Positions 10,977 to 23,400 of a stretch of DNA of 64,000 bases are shown piece after piece. The position numbers and the translations under genes are program-made. Every line of letters begins with the position of its first letter. Within the stretch, counting starts at the first letter, position 1. The stretch lies in NCBI GenBank assembly GCA_000149265.1, contig CH003298.1, positions 276,239 to 340,238 of the forward strand. Reading direction: 5' to 3'. The notes below the pieces were generated by a model. The model saw only the letters and a program-made list of their open reading frames with translations, searched no databases and was not told the origin of the DNA. Origin of the DNA: Ciona savignyi. Its lineage: Eukaryota > Chordata > Ascidiacea > Phlebobranchia > Cionidae.

Positions 10977-13900
10977 ATGAACTCATTTTTCTCGGTCGCG
11001 GTTGTGCTTATAGTTGCAGCAGTTCATCAGGCTTCTGCAAGCACAGGATGCAAGCGTTCTCTACAAAGTTGTAACGTCACCGACGAAGCTACAGGTCTTC
11101 GAACTATGATTGAATATGAAAGCTGCACCTCTATGTGCTGCGGTAAGCCTTCGATTGTTGCTATCTGCAATCTGTGTATCTAGTATTTTCGTATTTTTTC
11201 TGACATACCGTTAAATGCAGGTAGTCGAATCTACGAAAGAGATATCTACTCTCAGTGCTGCGGCGACAAAGATACAGGACTTCCATACAACCCAAAAACT
11301 CAACACTGCTGCAGCTGGCCGTACGGCAAAGAATACGAGGTCCATGACAAGACAAACAACGTAAGAATATCTGTTCCTTAAAATTAAGATCCCATTTGTC
11401 AATTTTGTGAAAATGACAACTGAATTTATGTATTTTAACACTGGTATGTACAATTTCGTTAAAGTGTTTGATATGTTTTGTTCAGACTGCTGAATTCTGC
11501 TGTGGTATCACCTTATTTAACAACACTGGAGGTGGACAATCATGCTGCAACGGCTACTTCAACCGTCCAGAGGTTTTCTCTCACTTGACCGAGATGTGCT
11601 GTGCTGGCAACCGACAATTTGCAGGTATGTAGTTTTTCAGGCTTACACAAAGTTTACTTCAGGCAAATACGATGATTACTTCAGGCTTATACAAAGTGTT
11701 AAACTCTTTTTAAACTGACCAAAAATTTAAACTGTGTGTTAAACTGCACGGAAAGATAATAGACAAAAACAAGTTATGAGGCGAATAACATGACTCACAG
11801 TCATTTCGTTTGTTAATACGACAAAATAAACTTATCAGAATCTGTAATCTGCCAACGACTTAGCGTACACCAACTTTGTCTAACATTCGTCATTCATCCT
11901 CCAGGAGATACCGCGTACACAGAGTGCTGTGGAGACACTTCATTCGATCGACGATATTCCTCCTGTCCATGCCACGACGGCTCCGTTACTGTTGGCATTC
12001 CAAAGGCCGATGCTGGGTGTTGCGTCAGTAGCAGTGGAGAAAGGAGCGGATACAACACTAAAACGCAAATGTGCTGCGGTGGAGTTGGTTACAACACAAC
12101 TGGGCAGTTCTGCTGCGGCAATGCTGTTGGGGACTCGGCCACACAGGTGAGCGTCGATTACATAACCGAATTAACAATTATGTATGAGTTTTTTAAATGT
12201 TCAATTCTAGATGTGTTGCGGAGGCGTCATCACAGACGTGACTGTAGACCAGCAAGGACGATCTCTCTCATGTTGCGAGATGGCAGATGGTACTACTGAA
12301 GCTTATGAGCAAGCTACTCAAATCTGCTGCGGTGGAGTCATTCACAGCCGAGGATCAAATGTGAGTTCGTATATTCCGTCCATACATGTATTGTGTATAG
12401 TGGTAATGACCGCAAAAACGATTGCGATCAGACATGTTCTGAATATGATAAATATACGTGGATTTACATTAAATATGAAAACACATAACATTAAATATTT
12501 CCTACCGATTGTGGTCATGGGGTATTTTATGTCCTAGTTATAAGCCTTTTTGCGTTTCTCCGCCAATGGTTGTAAACACTTTTATATTCTTCCAACCATA
12601 TTTAAATAAGAGAAATCTTTTTGTGTAAAAAATAGTTTGAATTTAAACACGCATATACATACTTTTTATACATTTAAAGGAATATATATGAATAAAAGAA
12701 TTTTGTTGTGTGAAAATATAGATAAATTTAAACACGCATACATACTTTATACACATTTAACGGTAGATCTAATTATTAAAATGACAGGTGAACGACGACT
12801 TGACTTGTTGTGACGGTGTCGTGTACAACAAATCACTTGGTGATGCTTGTTGCAATGGAGAGCCATACCTCAGCCAAGATTCCGTCTGCTGCAGCGACAA
12901 TGTTCTGGTAAGGACAGGGATTAACGTGGTCAAAGCTCAACATGCAGATAGGCCTACTTGAGTTCCAGCAACTTAGTCCCCGATGGGAACAGATAGATGC
13001 TGACTCTATCTATTAGATATATAGGATAGGATACTAGGATAGGATATTTATGTTTATCTCCGTGAATGGGAAAACTAAGGGCTTTAACACACGGGTAATC
13101 CGCCGGTAGAACTCATTAATCCGCTGGGTTCAGACATTATTCGTTAAGTCCCTTGCACAAGGACACAAACGACTAACTATCGATAAACGCCAACAATTTG
13201 TACAGAACAGACCTGTATAAATGGTTTAAGCAACCTTACCGACTCCATATAAAAACGACCTTAGTGACGAGCCCTTTATTGGAAGTCGAAATTTAGTCCG
13301 GTAAAACAAAATAATTCAACAATGTCGTACAAATGGCAACATTGTCCAAGCGCAATTTGTAATTCGAAACCTAATTTTGCTTAACATTATCAGGTTCTAT
13401 TATAATCGAACTTTTTACCTTAGCAACTTTAATGGACAAATTAAATAGAAAATTGTATTTATTGTTCGACACTGAATTGGTCCAAAATTGGCTACAACCT
13501 CGAAGAAATATGTTAGTTTTTCTTTAATAATTTATATTTGACAAAACTATTTTTAGCCAGGAGATGGCTGCTGTGGTGGTATTGGTTTCTTCTCTGGGAG
13601 CCAAGCTTGTTGCAACGATGAAATCAGCGTAAGTACAGTTTGAATATCCTTCAGAATAATCTATTTTAAACTACTGTTAATCTGTCCAAAGCTCCTAGGC
13701 CTACTGTGTGAAGTCACGTTTATAAAAAACGTTTCCGCAGGGCACCGGGCTTACATGGCCAGCTTGCTGTACCAACCAAACCTTCGACGCTTACACTCAA
13801 ACCTGCTGCGGTGGTTCTCTTCACAACAACCCGATTAACCCATCGGCCGCTGTGGTAAGTGATCGTGCGATTACGCATCTCCTGGAATATTGAATATCAA

Positions 13901-14805
13901 CCATCGCCATTTTTGTATATTGGCGTTTGCTATATCCATGACTTGTTGGCTACTTTTACCCGAGACTACATGTGTCCTTTGTGTTTTTACAGGGAGAAGA
14001 CGCAGTCATTCACACTACACGATGCTGTGGAAACTTCGCAGACGACCGCACTCTCATCCCGTACGATTACATGAGCAGTCTTTGTTGCAACGGAAACATC
14101 GCTGATTTGGGTATGAACATTGATAAACGTATAAAAAAGGATTCAAGCTAACTTTGCCATACATATCTGTATACAGGTGGACTCTCTTGGGCAACTGCCT
14201 CATGCTGCGGAAACAATGTGATCGACCAAGCTATTTACCTTTGCTGTGACAACGTTGCAGTTGAGAAGGATTTTGGAGCCGATTCGGTTTGCTGCAATGG
14301 GGCGGTCATCAACGGGACTTCCACTCTGTGCTGTGAAGGTCTTCCTCAGATTATGCCATCAGAAAACTCCCAGTGCTGTGGTACGTAAAGCATGTTGATA
14401 ACCATATTACGCTTATCATCACATAGCTTAAAAACAGTTTTTACTGCTTTTGTTATAGTAAATACCTTCGGTAAATTTTCGAGGAAAAATACCGCATCAC
14501 ACTTTAAACTAGCCGATTAGACAATAAATATAAAAACATACTGTTCTTTTTTATCATACTACACCCATACATATAAACACCCATCGTTTTCAGGATCAAA
14601 TGCTATGGACATGAACCTTGAAATCTGCTGCAACGGTATCCCTCGATCCCTGAATAATGTTGACGCTGACAAGGCAGTTTGCTGTGGGGATGGCTGCATT
14701 GACGGTTCGCTTTACTGGTGTTGTGAAGGAAAGCAGTACCAGAAGGGCGCGCTTTCAGGTGTCGAAGTTTCCAGTCTGACATGCAGTGACCTTTTCACCG
14801 GATAA
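10977..14805 (+). CDS. Galaxin-like secreted paired-cysteine repeat protein 1
   Basis: Eleven coding exons join in frame: 10977-11142, 11221-11360, 11486-11624, 11905-12146, 12211-12360, 12788-12907, 13557-13628, 13741-13854, 13993-14110, 14177-14380 and 14594-14805. They encode 558 residues. A signal peptide (MNSFFSVAVVLIVAAVHQAS) is followed by a domain with about 30 CC pairs, typically CCxG or CCNG spaced 10-25 residues apart. That is the hallmark of galaxins, the coral skeletal-matrix proteins; galaxin-like proteins with other roles occur in other animals. No membrane segment is visible, so it is probably a secreted disulphide-rich matrix protein. Exon phases match the downstream paralogue exon for exon. 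The ATG at 10977 starts the signal peptide and directly follows the 5'UTR acceptor. Its biochemical function is unknown. Confidence 0.9.
13022..13307. repeat. Composite of SINE family B (reverse) and family A (forward) fragments
   Basis: In the long intron of galaxin-like gene 1, 13022-13190 reads as the reverse complement of family B (ATAGGATATTTATGTTTAT start, later GTCCCTTGCACAAGGACACA). Then 13211-13307 reads as a family A tail (ACGACCTTAGTGACGAGCCC). The two are joined head to tail. Confidence 0.55.
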
Positions 14806-14938
14806 ACTTTTTTATGCCACATTTCAACTCCATTTTGTACATGGAACGTGTTTTACTGGAAAACATATTACAGTGTAATAGTGCACCGAACTCATCTTGA
14901 AACAAAGATATATTTTTAACCGTCAGTAAATGTGCCAA

Positions 14939-14944
14939 ATAAAT
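14939..14944 (+). terminator. poly(A) signal of galaxin-like gene 1
   Basis: AATAAA lies 134 bp after the stop codon at 14805. Confidence 0.6.
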
Positions 14945-17490
14945 CGGCTTTGTCATTTGTAATTGTTGCATTTATACAAAAATTAGCTAGCATCTTACAC
15001 GGTTCTGCCCAATGAAATCCGTATAATTAAAATGCTGTAATTGGCTATTGAAGTATCATACCTAACACAAAACAGCCTTTAAGGATATAGAATGGTTTAA
15101 TTGTTTTAAAAAAAAGTCATGTGCAGCTGAGGTAGAATTGCTTTGCGGCTTACAAATAAGTACGTTGAGGATTACAATCTAAACAAAGCAGTGTCGCGGA
15201 TTACACGCATCGTCTATACCCCGGGGCTAAACGAACGGAGTCATTATTATACAAAACGTGTCTTTCCATATAACTGTTGACGCATGAAAACCACAAGGTA
15301 TCTGGGAACTAATTCTTCAACGAAAATCCGTAGCTAATTTAAATGGATGGAAGGTCACATTTAACCACGGATTGTAAACATTTCCTGGTTTGCTAATTAC
15401 ACTCGATAGTCTTATATTTTATATATTTGTATATAGTTTGTTTCTGCAAGCATAAACGTCTGGATAGTTGAGTTACCAATTCAAATGTCTATCTGAATTA
15501 TAATTTCAAATCGGTTTACAACAGTAAAACAAAGAATAATACCAATGATATCTTAAACTTTTTTTGTTATTTATGAAGAAAAATGAAAAAAAAAACACTT
15601 ATTTGATGGCGGTATGTGGTGATTTATTGCTGCTGATGTTAGCTATAAAGTATTAACATGGACAATTTTTTGATCGATGTTTTGCCGTAAGGAAACTCTA
15701 TCACGTATTTAAGAAATTAAAACCCATTTCGCTAAAAAAAAATTTATTAAATTTTATTATTTTTTTTTATCGAGCTCAGTCTCAAACCCATGGTGGGTTT
15801 ACAATTACCAGTTACTAAAAATTGTGTTTTTCCCTATGTATAGGCAATCGAAAAATAATTAAAATTGTTAACATTTTTAGTTGGAAGACTAGCATCCGCC
15901 ACGTTTTATGACATATCACGCCAAGACAATTATGTGGCTGCTTCGAGATCTGGCTTACGTGGACCTATTAATTCCTAGCACGAATATCATAAAAAGAAAA
16001 AAATATACCCGGTCGGCTAAAACAAGATCGTTTACTTTTTTATTACCTAAACTATCACAGTGATAAGATTAAAATAAAAGGTTTTTAGTGGTGACTGGAA
16101 CATCGTCTACACTAGAGTTTATTTTGCTAAAGTATTACAAAACTGCACGGCTGAAATAAAACAAACCGATAGTTTATTCTACTTCAAATTGTACATAATT
16201 AAGTACTGGCACCTGAGAAAAATAATATACATAAACTTTAAGACACTATCGTTACATCTGTCAGAATATATATTTAAGTTTATTTGCTCGTAAATAAAAA
16301 AAATATTTTCTTGTAAATAAACTTTATTTCCTAAGTTTGGCTATGCAAATGTCATTTCAGCGTATACGAGATATAACCATCACCCGGTATGGTGGAAATT
16401 ATAGACATTCAGTTTATCAGCGGAAAATGTAAATTAACTATTGGAAAGTACAGCCGATCCGTCGTTCGTGAAAAAACATTAAATAACAATTTTAAAATCC
16501 AATTAATAATAAAACCAAAAAAACATTGGAGAAAAGAGTACATATGCCGAATCGGTTATTACAACAAACATTCGCTGCTGGCTCAGCATAAGAAGGTTAA
16601 AAGATGAAATGTGAAGAAAGACGAATTAATTTTAAGAGTAATATTTTAAATTGCGGTTTCATTAAAAAGGGCGATGCACTTCATTTGGATTTTCAGCTCA
16701 ATCCACTTGCAAATACCAAAACAAATGAAGACAGCGCATAGTCTCCAAATAAGGTAGAGATTAAATCGCAAACACCGTTTAAAGCCGAAAAACCAGTTAA
16801 GTGACTCATTTGATGAAATAGTTTTTAATTAGGAATACATCATGACTACCGATGAAAACCCGAAGGACATATTAAAATATTTCCAAACTTTTAATGTGTA
16901 ATATTACCAAACAAAATGAAAAGTGGGAATAATTAGTCCTATGTGCCAAAACTGTATCAAGCCAGACGGTGTCGTAACACGACACCTAACATTTCACAGC
17001 CACTCCAATTATCACTTTTTGCCGAAATAAGCTCCAGGGCAAAGTAAAAAATCTGAAGAACAAAACTTGTTTTTGACAACTCATACTTGCGTTGCTCACC
17101 ACAAAAACTTTTTTCCATAATATGGCTCAACCGGCGTTTAAAACGATGCTACGTCGATCTTTCGATTGTAGACTTCGCCAAAGTTTTTGTCGCAAGGTCA
17201 ATTTGCAATTCCGATTTCAATTATTTTTCAATAAATATCCGATTATTTTTTTTTCAGATAGATTGTGTAGGTGTAAGTGTCTTTGCTAGTTACCCGTTTT
17301 CAAGTAAGTTATCATTTTAAGGTTAACACTACCAATATATCATAATCTGCAATTAAACCTTGAATTAAGGAACAAAATAAACATTTTGCCATTTTGATTT
17401 AGCGAATTTGCGTATAGTTGGTATTATAATGGCGTTTATTGCCTTTGTCGCATTTTGAAAAACATACGCTATAACCCTTTATAATACAGC
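14945..17490. other. Intergenic spacer between the galaxin-like paralogues
   Basis: Very AT-rich with homopolymer runs. No gene or clear promoter was recognised on either strand. Just before the next ATG, TATAATACAG at 17481-17490 looks more like a splice acceptor than a TATA box because only seven bases or fewer would be left for a leader. A 5' untranslated exon or spliced-leader addition, both known in ascidians, would explain it. Confidence 0.5.
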
Positions 17491-20400
17491 ATGAAGTTAT
17501 ATATCGCTTTGTTGGCAATTGCTGCTGCGGCAGTAGTGCAAGGACAAGAGGGCACCCCACCACCCCCATCCGTACCCCCACCCGTCGGGGCTACCTTAAT
17601 CCCACCTGCACGCTGCAAAAGGGCGATCCAGACTTGCGCCGTATTCGACCCTTCAACCAATGAAACTACGGATGTCGATTACGATCATTGCCTTCAATTT
17701 TGCTGCGGTAAGAAATGCATAATATTTGCCCCAATTTACTGAACAATTATAGTAAAAAAATTGCTGCGGTAAGAAATACATAATATTTCTTAGAAATACA
17801 TAATATTTCTTAGCCCCAATTTACTGAACAATTATATTAAAAAAATTGCTGCCGTAGGCAATACATAATATTTGCCTCAATTTACTGAACAATTATATTA
17901 AAAAAATTTGCTGCGGTAAGAAATACATAATATTTGCCCCAATTTACTGAACAATTATAGTAAAAAAATGCTGCGGTAAGAAATGCATAATATTTGCCCC
18001 AATTTACTGAACAATTATATTAAAAAAATTGCTGCGGTAAGGAATACATAACATTTCTTAGCCCCAATTTACTGAACAATTATATTTTAAAAAAATGCTG
18101 TGGTAAGCAATACATAATATTTGCCCCAATTTACTGAACATTTATAGTAAAAATTTGCTGCGGTAAGGAATACATTATATCTGTTATCCCCAATTTACTG
18201 AACATTTATATTAAACCTTAACCTTCCAGGCAGCGCTGTTGTGGATAGGTCGACCGACGTTGTCTGCTGTGGAAACGAGGTGGTCGGGGTACCGTACAAC
18301 ACCGTAACTCAAGTTTGTTGCAACTACAACCATCAGTACGCCGCACATGACCTTGCTGTAAGAGTGAAGTTCATATTTACTATTTATTCATTAATAATTT
18401 GACCCATGCATATCTATTATACACTTGATTGCCTATTTACGCCCGAAGTAACGTGCTGTATATACTTAACATTAAAAAGGCATGTGTGCTTTTGTATTTT
18501 AAGTTCAATATAACTTTTAAAGGATGGTGGTGATTTCTGTTGTGGTCTCAACGCGTACAACAATACTGCTAGAGACCTAGGGTGTTGCGTTGGCTACCCA
18601 GGCGACCCTCAAATGTTCAATGTGTTCACTGAAATGTGCTGCGCCGGTATAGTTCAATTTGCAGGTAAAATTAGTTACTTAAACGTGGAATGTCATTCTA
18701 CGTACAAGCAACAGCATAAACCCAAGTATATCAATTATACCAATACATTTTTTTAAATTAACGATACAATTGAAAATGAACAAAAGTAACCACACAAAAC
18801 GTAGGAATGATAAATATGTAATGAACGTAGTAATCAAACTAAAAGGCTATCTTACCCTTTCATGCAAACACAACTAAGTATACTTAGTTTTAAATTATGT
18901 GCTCGTTAAAGTTTGATGCTTTAGTTATTCGTTTGCGAATATACAAAAAATATACAAGTATATAATAAAATATAAAGCTGGATACACAAAGAGCCATAAA
19001 CAAAACCCGCTGTTCAGGGATACAGAGGCACCGGACTTTACGACAGGTCCTGTTGGAAAAATAAAATATTTAGATCCCAGAGGTATTTCGATACAAATCA
19101 TTATCAAATGCACAAAATCCCCACGCCGAAGGGCTGTTTCGCCGAATGATGATTAAGGAGAGCGATTCATAAATTAATTTCCGCTTTAATACGGTCTTTA
19201 GTGACGAGCCCATCATGGGTTCGAAACTTGACACAGTAAAAATTCGTCATTCTAAACAGACAATCTTGTTTAAAAGATTTTATATTTTCAACAATTACTC
19301 TCAGGAGACACCGCCTACACGTCATGCTGTGGAGATACGTCATATGACCGGCGAACACAATCCTGTCCGTGCCAAATCCCCGTCGTCGCCTTCATCCCGG
19401 AAAAGGATGCTAGTTGCTGTTACGATTCCACAATGTCGGTTCAAACTCCGTACAACAGGTCAAGCGAGCAGTGTTGCAACGGTGTTGCTTACACCGTCGA
19501 TCAATTTTGCTGTGCCGGCGTCGTTGGTGACATCGCAACTCAGGTAACCCGATTTAATTAACCTTTTTAAAGTTATATTAAAATTTTAAAATCCAAACAG
19601 TTTTGCTGCGGCAACGAAATCACTGCCGTCGATCCGGCTGTAGCGGGTGAAGAACTGGCATGCTGTACATTGACGGATGGATCAGTCGCTTCTTATGCTC
19701 CAGCTACACAATTATGTTGCGGTGGCGCGGTTGCAAACAACGTAAGTAGTCATTAATGTCCTTGATGTACTCTATAAACAAACACACAAAAACCTTTTTC
19801 TGGAGATATTCAAAGACAAGGGGTGTTTTTTTTGCATGTTTTGTTTGCACGCGAGATCACGATAGTAAAAACAAATGACTCCCTAGTTCTCGCAGCCGTA
19901 CAAGCACTGCTAAATTTAGGATGGAATTGTTATGTTTTTTCTTGTGATTTGGAAAACGCAAATGGCCATCGTCAAATCACAACTCTAACTATAAGTTTCG
20001 ACCCCTTTTAAATGGTAAAGGGCAACAATTTTGTAATTTGTAGCCGGACAATAGTTTCTATTGCTGCGAGGGAGAAGTTTACAGCTCAGCTTTGGGCGAT
20101 TCCTGCTGTGCTGGGACGGGGTACAACAGCTCGACTAACATATGCTGCAACGACGCTGTTACGGTAAATAAAACCTTATTTTTTAATTACGATACATGGC
20201 GGGGCTTAGTGTTCCAATTATTGTACCCGCATTCTAAGAAGGGAAACGCCACCAGTGTAAAACGTGGTTTCTTATTGGCCATTTATTTATTTTTAGTCGG
20301 GAGATGCTTGCTGTCTAGATGTCGGGTACACCAGCGCCACTGAAGTGTGCTGTGAAGGCGTTGTTTCTGTAAGTTATCTTGCCCTGAGCGATTTGGCTGT

Positions 20401-23400
20401 AATTAAATGAAATCACGTTTCAGACTGGAGACAGTTGTTGCCTAGACGCTGGATTTTCGAGCGCGACGGACGTCTGCTGCAATGGCGTCGTTTCCGTCAG
20501 TAATACGTTTTATTAGCTTTTCTGGCACAACTTATCAAACGCATCGCCAATTTAAAATATGGACGATAAGCGATTTTGTGTAATAAACTAAAAACACAAA
20601 ACTAACACACGCACAAATAATCGATAATACTGAAATTAAGGAAAATCATATTTCAGACTGGCGATAGTTGTTGTCTAGACGTTGGATATTCGAGCGCGAC
20701 TGACGTATGCTGCAATGGCGTTGTTTCAGTCAGTAATCGTTGTATTGCTTTTACTGGTCAAAATTAACAACCTCGCACAGTTTAACAAGCTCGCGCAAAC
20801 CCCATTTTTGCTTTATTGTACACGCTACCTTGCCTTGTGAGTGGTGTAAATGTCAATGTTAACGAAATATCTAAATTACAGACTGGAAACAGTTGCTGTG
20901 GTGATGTAGCGTACGACAGTGCTACAGAAGTTTGCTGCAACGGGACCGTAAGCGTAAGTACTTACCAGTAATATCAATGGCCGTAGGTGATTAATTCGGG
21001 TCCTTGCTCGCAGGTAGGAGATGCCTGTTGCGGTGGACTTCCATATGAAAGTGCTGGGATGGTCTGTTGCGAAGATGTCGTGAGTGTAAGTTACCATAGG
21101 TTTCTGACGTTCATATTTTACAATCATTACCATGTCAATAGTGAATTAGACGAATCACTTGTTCCAGCACTGTATTAGAAGGATTTTTCTCATGTTTTAC
21201 TTTATCACCGATTACTGAAGTCCGGATGGTACATTCATTAGCCTGTTTACAGTAAATTGAGCACCACTGTATTGCTTAATCGACCGCTGGAAGGGCTTTG
21301 CTTGTGTTGTAGTTATTAATTACTAATATGTCATGCCTAAAATAAAGACATCATAAGTATCATACGATTAAGCGGTGTCGGGTTGTCCTGTATATCTAAC
21401 ACTCATTATTTTTGCAGGCAGGAAATTTCTGCTGTGGTGCAATCCCTTATTCCGGCGTCGGTGAGGTCTGCTGCGGTGGCCTTGTTTCTGTAAGTTTGTA
21501 CCAAGCTAGTCATCGATTTGTGATAACCAACATATCTTGTGTTTTAGCCTGGAGATGGTTGTTGCAACGTAACTGCGTACTTTGTTAGCGAGAGCATTTG
21601 CTGCAACGGTCAACTGGGAGTAAGTAACAGTGAGTTCTGTTGTGGACGACAACAACTAAATAATACATTACAACAGAGTATTGTCGGTCTAACTACGCCT
21701 TCCTGTTGCGTCGAGGAGACTTTTGATGCATACCTCCAGACTTGCTGCGGCAGTACTGTGTTCGAGAACCCGTTAGTCATAGTAAGTAGAGCTAAATAGT
21801 ATTTCTTAACTAGCATTATGTTTAACCTTTGCAATTTTTAATTGATTTTATTGTTTGCCCTTTCGTTGAAACCACCTTTGTAAGTAGTTTCTATTATAGT
21901 TTTCTATGTCAACATGGTTTCTTTAGTTTCGTTTATTTTTTCGTTCCTTCGTTAAATACATGTTAGTTTATTTCTTCCTCCTTCACTTTATACTGAACTG
22001 TGTATAAATCCAAAGGTAAACGGAACCAGTGCCGTCTCCCATACCACAAGATGCTGCGGAGACTTCGCTAACGACGAAACTCTCTTGCCTTATGATTACA
22101 CCACGCAGACTTGCTGCGACGGGATTATTACCGATCTTGGTAAATATAAATAATCTTATGCTCTCGGTTATGCAATTTAATCATTCCCACCAGTTCGTCT
22201 TCGCTTCGTTTCTTGGATAAATATTTTACTGGTTAAGAACACCTTTAGGAGGCGTTCAACTAATTATTTTCCCTATCTCTCCAATGCAAACTGACCTCAC
22301 AAAAACGACTGTCACTCAAAATCCTGACATAGGAAGTCTTAGATTTTTTCACAATTTAAAATTGAAGCTTGGATCTGCAACCTAAACTCAAAACCCTACA
22401 AAATTTTGTTTAAAAATTTTGAGCCCATACCCCTTCGTACATCGGCAACTTTTTTTCCAACAAAACAGCTAGCAGATGCACATTCAACACCTTTATTTCA
22501 CAAAGCACTGCTCCACAATTACAAAACTTTACAGCTAAACGAGAACACCGGCGCGCAGCCTAGCATATGCTGCTTTCAACAAAACAAACATTGGGGAATC
22601 ACCACCATTGTTACTCAGCAAAACACTAGTTTAAAAACAATGACTCATGGAGGGTACCACTCGTCACATCCTGCCGTTCATAAAGGTCTTAATTGGTTAT
22701 ACGCCATCTTTATAGGTTAAAAGGTTGTGGTCGAATAGTAAACTGACCGAATTATAACGCGACAGTACAAAGAAACGAAACCAAGCCAAAAACCCCCTCA
22801 ACTAAAACAGAAGAAGATCGATAAAAACGGATACAAAGCCTATGTTAATGATTAAAACTAATAGATTATATAATAATCCATACGTAGGGCGACCAGATTT
22901 TTTCACTTATAGTATATTGTAAAGCATGGTGAATAATAGTTACGTGAAAGACTAGAAGATAGTATGCTTGTGGCGAAGCTTAAACAAAGTGAAGATCTCA
23001 ATTAATTTGTCTCGACTATAAAATCAATTCCGCAGGTGATATACCTTTCGATTCTGCCGGTTGCTGCGGAAGCGCTGTTTACAACATGGACACACAGAGC
23101 TGTTGCGGAGGTGAAGTATTGGAGATTGGTTCCACCTTGCAAGGGTGCTGCGATGGCGCTGTCATGGACCTCACCACCTCTTTGTGCTGTGCTGGGGCAA
23201 TCTCAGTAAAACCAGAAGAGGATTCTTCATGCTGCGGTAAGCATCTGATCTAACTGTATTGTATTAACCGAAATATACACAAGCGATACTGTATAATTAA
23301 CACCTTACAGTAATATTAACACTAAACTGTATTTTATTACCTGTATTATTAACATTTAACTGTGTTATTACCATTTAAGTGTATTAGATTAACTGTATTG

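Noticed and set aside
17700-18225. CRISPR-like array
   Set aside because: Units are contiguous without unique spacers and lie in a eukaryotic intron; this is a minisatellite.
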